From contig CAZJFS010000002.1 in NCBI GenBank assembly GCA_964545075.1, forward strand, positions 42,235 through 106,234: a DNA stretch of 64,000 nt, read 5' to 3'. Source of the DNA: DAOPXV01 sp035352535 (lineage in GTDB: Bacteria; Muiribacteriota; UBA9980). The position numbers and the translations under genes are program-made. This document shows, one piece after another, positions 1 through 10,400 of this stretch (position 1 is its first letter; each line of letters begins with the position of its first letter). Below the pieces are notes generated by a model. It was not told where the DNA came from. It saw only the letters and a list, made by a program, of their open reading frames with translations, and did not search any database.

Positions 1-90
1 GTCACAACTTTTTTTAAGGTCATAGATCGGGATGATGATCAAAACCGAGAGCAGGATCGCCAATATTATAAAAATTTTCGACTTGTTCAT
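1..90 (-). CDS. Partial gene, N-terminal membrane or signal segment only
   Basis: The 30 visible codons begin at an ATG at 90-88 and read MNKSKIFIILAILLSVLIII before the window ends. This is a short basic start followed by about 17 hydrophobic residues, so the protein is probably exported or anchored by its N terminus. An in-frame ATG at 129-127 would add 13 residues, but it lies inside a strong inverted repeat, so the later ATG is preferred. No good ribosome binding site is visible for either. Function cannot be judged from this fragment. Confidence 0.5.
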   Translation of the reverse strand, partial: MNKSKIFIILAILLSVLIIIPIYDLKKSCD

Positions 91-105
91 AGCTTTTAGA
101 ACGCG

Positions 106-135
106 GCGGGCATGAATATTACGACTCATGCCCGC
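106..135. terminator. Hairpin after the zinc-ribbon gene
   Basis: Perfect 10-base arms at 106-115 and 126-135 (GCGGGCATGA / TCATGCCCGC) enclose a 10-base loop. The hairpin lies 20 bases past the stop codon of the minus-strand gene ending at 155. On the minus strand no T-run follows it, so it may be a weak terminator or an mRNA 3'-end stabiliser. Confidence 0.45.
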
Positions 136-154
136 ATTTTATTGACTTGATTGG

Positions 155-679
155 TTAACGGCTGATCTTTTTCGCCATCCGATAAACGAAATTCACGATA
201 GATCCCATGACGCCGCCGGAAGATATCGAGCGGAAATTCTTTTTCTCCTGCTCGAGCGAACTTTCTTTAATGTTTTTAAGCGCTTCACCGTATTTTTCAG
301 ATTCCTCCTTCGATATCACCTCGTTCGCCCTGAGAAATGAAACCGTTTTTTCGAGCTCACTGTCGTCTAACCATATCGAGCGGCAGAGCGGACAGTAATC
401 GATAAAAATACCGGAAGTATATGAAAAATTAACTTTTTCCATCTCGGCCTTGCATCTTATGCATATAAGCGTTTTGTCTTCGCCGGCCGGCGCATGGGAA
501 CAATCCGAACCGGATACGGCTGTATCTATTTTTTTCAGCGAATCCGGATTTTCCTTGATTTTAGACAGCTCATTTTCGTCTAAAAATATTCCCAAACATG
601 ATGAACATTGGTCTATTTTTATGCCGTCCACTTCTTTTTCGTTAAGAAGCGCCTGGCAGCGCGGGCATTTTTCGGCCAT
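155..679 (-). CDS. Two-zinc-ribbon (TFIIB-type, zf-TFIIB) protein
   Basis: The 174-residue protein carries two copies of the zf-TFIIB zinc ribbon. The first has CPRC near the start and a partner CSSC followed by LGIFLDENEL. The second has CIRC and a partner CPLC followed by SIWLDDSELE. The W/F-LD-x-x-EL tail after the second cysteine pair is typical of this family. The C-terminal third is charged and ends with a basic segment. The ATG at 679 is chosen because GGGGAG lies about 10 bases before it; a TTG six codons upstream would overlap that site. The gene follows the S1-domain gene after about 40 bases, so the two are likely co-transcribed. Such proteins are widespread but of unknown function; a nucleic-acid or protein-binding role is inferred. 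Confidence 0.8.
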   Translation of the reverse strand: MAEKCPRCQALLNEKEVDGIKIDQCSSCLGIFLDENELSKIKENPDSLKKIDTAVSGSDCSHAPAGEDKTLICIRCKAEMEKVNFSYTSGIFIDYCPLCRSIWLDDSELEKTVSFLRANEVISKEESEKYGEALKNIKESSLEQEKKNFRSISSGGVMGSIVNFVYRMAKKISR

Positions 680-720
680 CTTAAAATCACTCCCCAAAAT
701 TTTGTTTCGTGAGCATCCGT

Positions 721-1989
721 TTATTTCTTGCCGCTGAATTTTCCCTTGAGCTTGCTGAACGGATTTTCATCCTCGTCAACCGACGCGTCGCCAACGACGG
801 CGAAATTTCTCCAATCGTTTTCATCTTTTACGACGGCCTTTTTCTGTTCGGCCCTTTCCATGTTTTTCTGGTCGCGCTCGGCGTTTCTCTGGTCGCGTTC
901 AGCGCTCCTTGCGGCTTCTACCGCTTCCCGGTTGATCTCTTTTATGCTCAGCGACATTTTCTTTTTCTCTACGTCTATGCCCATAACGACCACTTCTACT
1001 ACGTCTCCGGGGTTCAATATTTCAGTCGTCTTGTTAACGCGTTTTTCGGCCGAAAGTTCGGATATGTGCGCGAGACCTTCAATCCCGGGGAAAACTTCTA
1101 TGAAAGCGCCAAAATCAACGCATCTTGTAACTTTTCCTTTTATCCTGTCGCCGACTTTGACCAGCTTTTCAACTGAAAGCCAGGGATGCGCGAGAAGCTG
1201 TTTGATGCTCATGGATATTCTTGGCGGCTTTCTGCTTTCTCCCGGCTCTATTTTCAATATCTTTGCGGTGACTATATCTCCCGGTTTCAAAACTTCCGAC
1301 GCATGGCTTATATGAGACCATGAGATTTCAGAAATATGAACGAGGCCTTCGAGCCCGCCTTTTATCTCCACAAAAGCGCCAAAATTGGTCACTTTTGTAA
1401 CCTTGCCGGTTATAACGTCGGTTTTTTCAATCTCCGCGATCAGTTTCTCAAGAACGAGCTTTTGTTCTTCCTGAAGGATCGCCTGTCTTGAAACGACGAT
1501 ATTTTTGCCTTTTTCTTCAAAAGTGGTCACCTTGAAATTATAAACGCATCCAACGTGGTCCTCAGGCGCCTCTACTTTTTTTATGTCGATCTGGCTGAAC
1601 GGGCAGAACGCCCTTTTACCCATTACGGATATTTCGAAACCGCCTTTTATAACGCTTTTAACTTTTCCCGAAACCGGTATATTTCTTTCAAAAGCGTCCT
1701 TTATAAGGTTATAACCGCCATCGCCGCCCAGAGCTTTGCTCAGCCTTATCTCGCTTTCTTTATTTGAAACGACATAAAGTTCCATTTCATCGCCGATCTT
1801 ATGGTTGAACTTTCCATTTTCATCGGAAAGTTCGATCTTTTCGACGTAAGCATCGATCTTCGCGCCTATATCGAAAAATACGGAACTATCGTCAAAACCA
1901 ACGATTTTAGCCTGGACCTTCGTCCCGAAGCGTACCTTTTTTTCAGTTATCTTGGAATTTTCAAGTAATTCGGAAAAATTTTCAGTCAT
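721..1989 (-). CDS. S1 RNA-binding domain protein (ribosomal protein S1-like, four domains)
   Basis: The 422-residue protein has four S1 (OB-fold) repeats at about residues 20-85, 105-170, 193-270 and 283-355. The last two carry the classic signatures VTNFGAFVEI...GLEGLVHISE and CVDFGAFIEV...GIEGLAHISE. A charged, RNAERDQKN-like tail follows. Ribosomal S1 of proteobacteria has six domains, while Firmicutes and several other phyla have four, so this is probably the translation-initiation RNA-binding protein of this organism. Related proteins can act in RNA decay, so no gene symbol is given. A good ribosome binding site (AGGAG, 7 bases before ATG) and its own promoter lie upstream. Confidence 0.85.
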   Translation of the reverse strand: MTENFSELLENSKITEKKVRFGTKVQAKIVGFDDSSVFFDIGAKIDAYVEKIELSDENGKFNHKIGDEMELYVVSNKESEIRLSKALGGDGGYNLIKDAFERNIPVSGKVKSVIKGGFEISVMGKRAFCPFSQIDIKKVEAPEDHVGCVYNFKVTTFEEKGKNIVVSRQAILQEEQKLVLEKLIAEIEKTDVITGKVTKVTNFGAFVEIKGGLEGLVHISEISWSHISHASEVLKPGDIVTAKILKIEPGESRKPPRISMSIKQLLAHPWLSVEKLVKVGDRIKGKVTRCVDFGAFIEVFPGIEGLAHISELSAEKRVNKTTEILNPGDVVEVVVMGIDVEKKKMSLSIKEINREAVEAARSAERDQRNAERDQKNMERAEQKKAVVKDENDWRNFAVVGDASVDEDENPFSKLKGKFSGKK

Positions 1990-2063
1990 ATTAATACTCC
2001 TACTATTTTATGGTTTTTTATAATTTATTTAAAAATCCTTATATTTTGAAAAATCGCGACAAA

Positions 2064-2093
2064 ATTATATCATAAAAGCTGAAAATAATGCAA
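2064..2093 (-). promoter_or_regulatory. Promoter of the S1-domain gene
   Basis: Read on the minus strand: TTGCAT (2093-2088), an 18-base spacer, TATAAT (2069-2064), with TGA just before the -10 (extended -10). It lies about 75 bases before the start codon at 1989. Confidence 0.7.
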
Positions 2094-2113
2094 GGACTAA
2101 TATAAATTCGGAA

Positions 2114-3664
2114 TTATTTACCTGTTATGGCTGATGAATCAAGCTTTTTTAACGCGGCACGCGCCTCTTCATATTCGGAATCTATTTTAAGGGCCTTTTT
2201 ATACATCGAAGCCGCGAGCGCGTTTTTTTTCATGAGTTCATACGCCTTACCGAGGCTGATATACCCTTCAGCGAAATCCGGATTCAAGGATATGGATTTG
2301 CGAAAGTTTTTAATGGCCTCTTCGTTTTTTTGCATGCCAAGGTAAGTTATACCAAGCATGTTATATAATTCTGGAGATTTCGGAGCGGAATTCATAAGAG
2401 CCTTAAAACTCTCTTCAGCCTTTTCATATTCCTTGTTTTCGAGATAGGCGATTCCCTTTTCAAACCCTTCGTCATATTCGCCGGGTTCGTCGCCGTTCAA
2501 CGCGTCGCCGGATAACTCGACGTTAACGGAAGGCTCGCTGCTTACCGCAACGGCTTTTTCACCGGCTTTACGCAGCAGTGAACTCGAACATCCCGCGCAA
2601 TATTTATAGCTAAGCTTGTTTCTCTTTCCACATTTTGAACAATATCTGTAAAGGCCGAGCATATTCGTAGCCGCGAGAGTGTCGATGTTCATGTTGATCA
2701 AAGCATCGGTAGGCTCCCCGGCGGTAAGCTTCATTTTAAAATCGTGCCCCAATTTATAAGTGGGCTCGATAGCCAGAGCTTCCTCGACAAGCGTCAGAGC
2801 TTTTTGATTTTTACCGAAAAGTATAAGGCACTGAGCCAGGGCTATTCTGGCTTTTATCATCCGCGGAGCCAGGCTTATGGCCTCTTCGTAATACTTCATA
2901 GCCGTTTTAGGATTTTTAAAGTAATTATAGGTAATAAGCCCATATTCACATAGAATTTGTGCCTTCACCGATTCCTCGGCCTTTCTGCGCGAATCGAAAG
3001 ATGGAGCCGAGAAAAAAAACGCCCTTTCAAAATCGGGGTTCAGTTTCATTAAATTCAGCAATTCATCACGCGCCTGATCATATTTCCGATTTTTTTTATA
3101 ATAATTGAAAAGAAATGCGCGGCTTTCAAAAATCTCGGGGTTTATCTTCACCGACTTTTTTATTTCCGAATACGCATTTTCGTTTTGCCCTTCGAGCGAA
3201 TAAGCGATACCGGATATTAGATAATAGCGCGCACTTTCCCTGGAGATCGCCTTAAGCTTTTCACAATAAGATCTGGCCGCCTGATTATTTCCGGTGGCAA
3301 GATTGAGCATCGCGAGAAAATAAAGGGAATCCTCGGACTGGCCAAGCTTAAGCGCTTCGTTAAAGCCGGCCATGGATTCGTATGTCTTTCCAAGCATTTT
3401 AAGTATTATGCCCAGCCTTTCCAGAAGATATCTTTTTTGCTTTTTTTCAAGTTTTTCTGAAAAATTAAGTTTTTCGGTCACCACGGCGAAAGCATCGGAA
3501 AATTTCCATCCGCGGATAAGGCGGTCCACATCGGAAGAATCCAGCAAATCAGAACTTTTAGCCGGCGCCTTTGCCAGAGCATAAAGAGGATGCTCCACTT
3601 GAAAAGTTAATAGCGCAAATGAAAGCATTAAAAAAAACGCGATTTTTTTTGAAAATGTACTCAT
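2114..3664 (-). CDS. Secreted TPR protein with an internal zinc ribbon
   Basis: The 516-residue protein starts with a signal peptide-like segment (basic MSTFSKK, then a hydrophobic run to about residue 20). TPR helices occupy roughly residues 75-310. A zinc ribbon follows at 342-359 (CSKC...CAGC). A second TPR block lies at about 405-510, with repeats such as GMQKNEEAIKNFRKSISLNP. A zinc ribbon between two TPR arrays behind an export signal is unusual; it could be a structural knuckle. The gene follows the small secreted-protein gene after 18 bases and probably belongs to the metalloprotease operon. The partner is unknown; TPR arrays usually bind proteins. Confidence 0.75.
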   Translation of the reverse strand: MSTFSKKIAFFLMLSFALLTFQVEHPLYALAKAPAKSSDLLDSSDVDRLIRGWKFSDAFAVVTEKLNFSEKLEKKQKRYLLERLGIILKMLGKTYESMAGFNEALKLGQSEDSLYFLAMLNLATGNNQAARSYCEKLKAISRESARYYLISGIAYSLEGQNENAYSEIKKSVKINPEIFESRAFLFNYYKKNRKYDQARDELLNLMKLNPDFERAFFFSAPSFDSRRKAEESVKAQILCEYGLITYNYFKNPKTAMKYYEEAISLAPRMIKARIALAQCLILFGKNQKALTLVEEALAIEPTYKLGHDFKMKLTAGEPTDALINMNIDTLAATNMLGLYRYCSKCGKRNKLSYKYCAGCSSSLLRKAGEKAVAVSSEPSVNVELSGDALNGDEPGEYDEGFEKGIAYLENKEYEKAEESFKALMNSAPKSPELYNMLGITYLGMQKNEEAIKNFRKSISLNPDFAEGYISLGKAYELMKKNALAASMYKKALKIDSEYEEARAALKKLDSSAITGK

Positions 3665-3682
3665 GATTATAACATCCTGTCT

Positions 3683-4384
3683 TTAATTTTCTTTAGAAAT
3701 AGTTTGCAACGTTTCATACATAAGCTGGGCATTCCGGTCGTCGGAATTCGGGCTGACCTTCAGAAGATTGTCCGAAAATTCCTTCTGATCATCGGCGCCG
3801 TTTCTTACATAATGAAGAAACGCCTTATAGCCGCGGGCCTCTTCATTCGTCACGTTGGTTTTGATCCGGTCATCGGCATATACGCTTGAAAGATTCGAAA
3901 GGCCGGCACTGTTCAAGTTATTTATAGCTTCGGATATCTGGTTAACATCCTGGGTTTCGGAACTTTTAACGAGCCGGGCCGCCGCCATCCCCAAATATGC
4001 CTGATTTAAAGACGACGCCGAAACGCCGCCATTCTGGGAAGCCGTAACCGCGCCGGAAAAGCTTTCTATAGCCGCGTCTATATCAGATGAAGTTGACGAA
4101 CTTTTAAAATCCGCCCAGCCGAGAGCCGAATACGCAATCGCCTTATCTCCAGCCGAGGATTCTGAATTTGAAAGCACTTGATTCAGCTGAACTTTAGCGC
4201 TGTTATAATTCGGCGTAGAGCTGTTCAAAGCGCTCAAGCCGAGATCCAGGTTCGTGTTTCCCGTATTGGTAGTGGAGCCGCCCGGAGTCACTGACGTCGA
4301 ACCTCCTCCTCCTCCGCCGCCGCAACCGCCGGATAATAAAACAAGCACGAAAAACATCAATGAAAAAGCAAGCTTTTTATTCAT
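3683..4384 (-). CDS. Small secreted protein, possible lipoprotein, helical-repeat region
   Basis: The 233-residue protein has a hydrophobic N terminus ending LLSGGC followed by seven glycines. The cysteine could be a lipidation site, although the residues before it (S-G-G) fit the lipobox imperfectly. After a Ser/Thr/Gly linker the rest is alpha-helical and looks like degenerate TPR repeats (for example YSALGWADFKSSS and YLGMAAARLVKSS). The gene lies 20 bases downstream of the metalloprotease gene and 18 bases upstream of the TPR gene, so all three are probably on one message. No specific family is recognised. Confidence 0.6.
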   Translation of the reverse strand: MNKKLAFSLMFFVLVLLSGGCGGGGGGGSTSVTPGGSTTNTGNTNLDLGLSALNSSTPNYNSAKVQLNQVLSNSESSAGDKAIAYSALGWADFKSSSTSSDIDAAIESFSGAVTASQNGGVSASSLNQAYLGMAAARLVKSSETQDVNQISEAINNLNSAGLSNLSSVYADDRIKTNVTNEEARGYKAFLHYVRNGADDQKEFSDNLLKVSPNSDDRNAQLMYETLQTISKEN

Positions 4385-4404
4385 TTTATATGCACCTCTC
4401 TTTT

Positions 4405-7400
4405 CTAATACTCTATGGTCGATTCGCCGTAAACATTATCACCGTACACTTTAAGCGTGCATCTGAAGGGGATCGATGCAACCCTTACTACCTTATAATA
4501 AACCCGTGGCTGCGAAGACGTAACGCAATCATATCTTTCCGGCGATCCGCCGTCGAACGCCACCGAGATGGTCGGGGCATTCGCGAGCGAAGTTTTCGAT
4601 CTGACCGCGAAGACGAGATAATTGGATGAGCCGGGAACTACGAATGAACCCGTCTTGAAGTTGGATGTAGCCTCCGCCGCAAGTTTTAAAACTTTTACCG
4701 GAGCTGAAACCGCATTAACGTTAGGCGACGCAGAGTTCGAAACTGTCAGCGTGCTGTTCTGACTTTCAGTGGCAAAAATTATGGCGTCGGCTGAAAATGT
4801 TTTGCGTCCCTGATCGACCCGCGAAAAAATATAAGGCTTTTGAGCAGTATAAGGAAGCTCGGCGGCAAGGTCGCTTGACGTAAAATATATTTTATCCGTG
4901 GAATCGGTTTTTATATTATCGTATGAGTCAAATAGGACGGCTTCAACCTGACGTATAGGCTGATATTGGTTCACGCTTGCCGGAACATTGTTCAAAACTA
5001 TCCTGGCGAGTGGTGCCGGAGTTCCATAGGCATTGAAATTAACGGGCGAACCGGAAAGCTGAACGGAATTTAAATCATAGGCAGTGGCCCTGAAAACATA
5101 CATGCCGGTTTTCGTTCCGATTTTCACGCTTGTAGTGGCGACGCCATCGGCATCAGTGAACCTGGAATTATTTCCAATGCCCGTGTTCTGGGAGCCGGCT
5201 GGAAAACTGACCGCCTGAAAAAGCACCTGCGCGTTTTTAACGGGATTGCTGAATTCGTCGGTAATCTTGATCCCTATGGTCGCACCTGAAGTTTTCGCAA
5301 CCTCCGAATAGATATCGCCCGAATTCATCGTAATTATCTTTTTAGAGGCGGCGGCATTGTATGTAACCGCGGGCCGCTGAACGAAAGATGTTTTCGCTTG
5401 CCCCTGGATCAATTCTGCGAAGATTTCATAAACGCCGGACCTGGTGTTTAAAAGAGTAAAATTATAAGATTTGTCGGCGCCAATAAACGTAGAACTAGGC
5501 GTTATATCTGAAAGTTCATAGGCGTTCTGCGAAACGTTCCATAATTTTATAGAGAACGCGTCGCGGTCAAGATCTTCTATCATGGCCCCGTTTGAACCTT
5601 TCGGAGACAGCTTGATGCCGAGATTGGACCCGGCTGTGATTATTTGCGCCCCCACGGTCAGATCGGATCTTTGAGCGTCCATTGAATTAACGGTAAAAGG
5701 AAGCTCCAGAAGGTCTTTTTTATCGTTTGTCTGTATTTTCTGCCCGTTTATGAAGACGCTTACCTGTTTCGCGCCGGCGCGCCTTGACTTAACCGAAAAG
5801 GAAGCTATGCCGAGCGCGTCCGAGTTGGCCGCCGGCGGAGTAACGATAGTATAAAGAGGATCGTCATCCACGTTTATTGAAACGCTTGCCGGAGTTATGC
5901 CCGCGACGGGATTTAAATAAGCGTCACGGATCTGTATATCCACGTTGAATTTGTCGGAATTATTCGCAAGCACGCGGGATGGCGGATTGAGAATATAAAA
6001 CATCGACTTTGAAGCGTTGAAAGGCCCGCTGACAAAAGTTACGTCGGGAACATTTTTCAACTCGACCCCGCGGGCGTTTACCGTTAATTTATAAATCCCG
6101 CTTTTCGTGGCTTTAAGAGAAGCCCTGAAATAGCCGTCATTATCGGTATAAGGCGAAAGCGGAGTTATGCTCTGCATGGCCGGCGTCGAAGACGCTATGA
6201 CCCTGGAATTATTAACGGCATTGCCATAAACGTCGCGACACCGTACTACAAGCTCGGCCTGCTGATTGCCATCGGCAAGGCTGTTATTTCCGGAAATTGA
6301 AACGGTGCTGTTATCAGCGCTTACAACGCCCGTGGACGCTACGGCATAAAACTTCAGGGGACTTCCCGTCAGGCCGGCCGAAGCCGCTTCGATCTCATAA
6401 GTGCCGACTTTGGAACCCAGCTTGAAATAGCACCTGACCTGGCCGCCGCCGTCGCTTTTGGAATTCGTCGGATCGGTGCGCGATATCGCATACCCCGCGG
6501 ATCCATCAGGAAAAGTCTTTACCGTATAGGTAACGGCGACGTTATTCACCGCGTTTCCATACGGATCAGTTATTTGAGCGGAAAATGGCGAAGTGATCTC
6601 AGTGCCGGCGTCCCCTGTCAACACGGTGGAATAGCTTCCATTCACTATTTTTGAGGCGGGAGCCGGCCCCACGTTCACGACAAAACGTGCCGGGCTTCCG
6701 GAAACGCTATAATTTCCGGCGACGGCTGCCCAGACTTCCTCTTCGCCGGCCGTTTTTCCCGCGACGTATCCCACGGCAGCTTCGCCGGCGCTGTTAGTAT
6801 ACACCGATTCGGTATCGAGCGTTCCGCCTCCGTGATAAACGTAAAACGATACGATGCAGTTTTCCACACGGTTGCCGGAAGCATCCTGCACCCTGACTTT
6901 AAAATTCGTAGCCACGCGAAGGCCGGCGGTCGCGCTCTGCAGGTCGCCCGCAACCTTGCTCAATATGCCGGGCGTCCCGGCGATGGCGTTGAGCACGAAT
7001 TCCGCTGAAGCCACCGGCGGATCGGCGGTCACGGAAGCAGTAACCTTATAAGAGCCAACTTTGTCGCCTAACTTTAAGACGGAGGTTCTGGCATATCCGG
7101 TTGAATCCGTTATAGAGTCTGATTGGCTGAGAACCAAATCTGAGGCGCCTTCGGGCTTTCCATCCGAACCCTGTTTTTGGGCAAAATGAACTATGACATT
7201 TTCAAGGGTATTGTTGGCCGCGTCGTATACGTTAACCGAAATAGGATTGTTCAGAGGCATATTTATCGAGCCATTCTGAGCATCGCCCGATGCGATGCGT
7301 ATGGATGAAGGCGGCCCGCCCTTCGCCTCGAGGTTAAACATGACCGGCGATCCGGATGCTCCCGAAAGCTCGGCGGCGACTTTATAAACACCTATCTTGC

Positions 7401-10400
7401 CGCCAAAAACAACCTTGGCGCTTGCATAACCGTTAGCATCGGTAACCGGGTTAGGATCCGTCAAAGAATGGCCGGCGGCGCCCGAAGGCGAAGAGACGAA
7501 GGAAAAAGAAAGTCTCTGACCAGGCACGCCATTATTGAAGGCGTCGCGGACCTGAACGCGAAGGCCTAACGGAAGCTGCTGACCAACCGTGCCGATCTGA
7601 TCGTTTCCTGAAATATATGCTATCTTATCATACGGCCCTGAAACGAACTGAAGGACTGGCTGCTGGATTAAAGTCACGCCATTGACCACGATCGTGACCT
7701 TTTTTTGTTCCGCCAGGGTCGAAGTTATAAGAATGCTTGTTTTTCCATCGGCGTCCGTGGGTTTTAACGCGGCCGGCGGAATAGACTGGCCATCGGCATT
7801 TTTCACGTTATTACTCATGCCGGATACGCTGGCCGCTGGAACCGCGCCGGATATCGGCTGACCCGAAAGATTTTTCACGGTTATAAGTACTATAGCGGTA
7901 ACCTGATTATTAGCTATAAAAACCGAGTTGGAGCCTCCAACGATCTCAACCGTCGAAAGCGTAGGGCTGATAACGGGCGTAGTAAAAGAAAAATTTATGC
8001 CTTGATTTAAAGTTATGCTTCCATCGGTAACCGCCGAAACTAAAACGTTATTCGAAGGCTGCGACGACTTGATTATAAATCTGGCGTTTCCGCCGGCATC
8101 AGTGAGGATGCTTGCCGGAACTATTATAACACCGGCCGCGGGTTCCGGTTTAAGCGAAACGGTTTTCTGCGCAACGGGATTTTGATTGACGTCCCGAATA
8201 TTGACGAGTATTTCCGCGCTATCGCTTCCATCGGCGATAAGTTGCGTCCGCGTCGCCGTCATAACGGAGAGTGAAGGAGAAACAGCGCCGGCCTTGAATT
8301 CTATCTGAAGAGGGTTTCCGATAGTTTTTTTCGTAAATCCGGTTTTCTGGGCTTCAACCGTTATATTTCTAATGCCCGATTGAGACGTCTTTATTATAAA
8401 AAGGACCTTTCCGGAAGAATTAGTCTTCGCTGGAGAAACCGGCGATAAAATATCTATGTTCGCATACTGGTTCTTATCGGATTTGATATAGACGTCACAA
8501 TTAGCGATGGCATTAAATGAAGCGTCAAATATCGTTATCTCGACTCCGGCGGTATCGTTTCCGTCGGCTGTAAAAGGCTGTTCACTGGAATTTTTAAGAA
8601 CTACCGTCGAATTAACTTCCGACACGTCACCGATTTCAACGGCCGAGCCAATATCAATAGGAGCGGTCGAGGAACGGGCGCTATTTCCGGAAAGATCGGT
8701 TATATGATTATTGGCTATTGTCGATGAAATATTTATACCCGAAGGCGAGCCCGATGCCAGAACCGAGGAATTAAAAACACCGGTGGGCGTTATCTTAACA
8801 CCGGAACCAAGATTAATCCATAATTCCGCCGCTTGCGTTCCGGCCGCAAAAGAAGCCGAAGTTCCAAGCGTATCGCCGGCAACTGGAAGCGTGAAATCCG
8901 CGGCCGACGGTCCGGGTACCAGTATGGACTTATCGAAAAATACTGAAAGACGGTCGCCTGTATCGACGACTCCGTTGAAATTGATGTCCTGCCACGTAAC
9001 GCTTACGATCTGAGGGCCCGTGCCCGGTTGAACGCCTCCGGTCGAGCCGGCTATATCGACAGCGGGATTCCCCGTAACAACGTTGTTGCCCGTACCGTCG
9101 GCAATATGTCCCGCGGGAATGCTCCCAGATATGCCGATACCGGAAGGCGATCCGGCCGTTAAAACCGAGGAGTTGAAAATACCGTTCACGGTTATATTCA
9201 CGCCCGTTCCAAGCGTTATCGAAAGCAGAACGGGCGAAGTTCCTATCGCAAATGACGCGCCCGTCCCAAAAGTATTTCCCGTCACGGGTAAAGTAAAATC
9301 GGCAGCCGCCACGCCCGAAAGCGTTATCGCTTTATCGAACGTAAGCACAACCTTGTCGCCGGCCTCGACCGAAGCGTTGGAGTTGACATCCTGCCAGGCC
9401 GCCGAGATAAGCGTAGGGCCGGTCGATGCTCCGCCCGAAACGGTTTCATTGAATGTAACGGAAACCGCCGGAAGCGAGGAACCGGAAACCGTCGCCGTGG
9501 CGGTGATAGTGACGGCTCCCGCATTCGCCCCGGCCTTAAGAGTTATCTGGGCGTTTCCTGAAGAATCGGTCAGCACGGGCTGAGCTTCGATTATAGTAGC
9601 GCTTCCGGATGTAACGGCAAACGTCACCTGATTACTGGCGACGCCGCCCGACGATTCCGCCAGATTTATTTTCAGCGGCGAAGTATACATTGTGCTTACC
9701 GTAGCGCTCTGGGCGTCACCTGAAACTTTAGTCATTTTAGGCTTGACCACGACGTTGGCGGTTATGCCGATGGATGCGCCGGAACCGGTCTTAACTATGT
9801 TGGTTATGCCGATATAAGAATTGGCCGAGGCTGGCGGCCATGTTTTCGATGAAGGGTTAGAAGTATTGTGGAACTTATTGTTCGTACCCGTCGGAAACGG
9901 ATCGGAATCAAGACCTCTTATATTGGAAATTGGTTTCACTATAAGATGATTTCCGCCGTTGGCGACCATAAGTTCGATAAGCCGGGCTATCTTCACGTCC
10001 CCGTCGGCGGTTCCGCTCGGCGTATCGTTTGGCGTCGTAGAACTGCTTTTCGAATTGTCGACATGATATATTAAAAGACCCTCGCCCGGAAGGCCGGCGT
10101 CCCATGATCCGGACAGCCCTCTTTTTTCGGCTAGAAAATAATCGTTCCCGGAAGTCGCGCCGCCCTTTTCAAATCTGTAAACCTTTCCCGATTCAAAATT
10201 CAGAGCGTCCTGATTATCCGTAATATTCGTAGGAGTGGCCCATCCCAGGTTTATCCTGCACCATGGGTCCATAAAAGCCGGTTTAGTGCCGGAAGGCGAA
10301 CCGTTATAACTGCCGGCGGCCATGATCGACCAGTATCCGATACCGCCCTCCGTGACGTTCGTAGTATCATAAAGGTCGGGCAAGCCGAACTGATGGCCGA

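Noticed and set aside
709..1176. Plus-strand frames opposite the S1 gene
   Set aside because: They mirror the real minus-strand coding sequence and lack a start signal.
9083..9583. Long open frame on the plus strand opposite the metalloprotease gene
   Set aside because: It is a shadow of the minus-strand gene in a GC-rich repeat region; it has no binding site and low-complexity composition.
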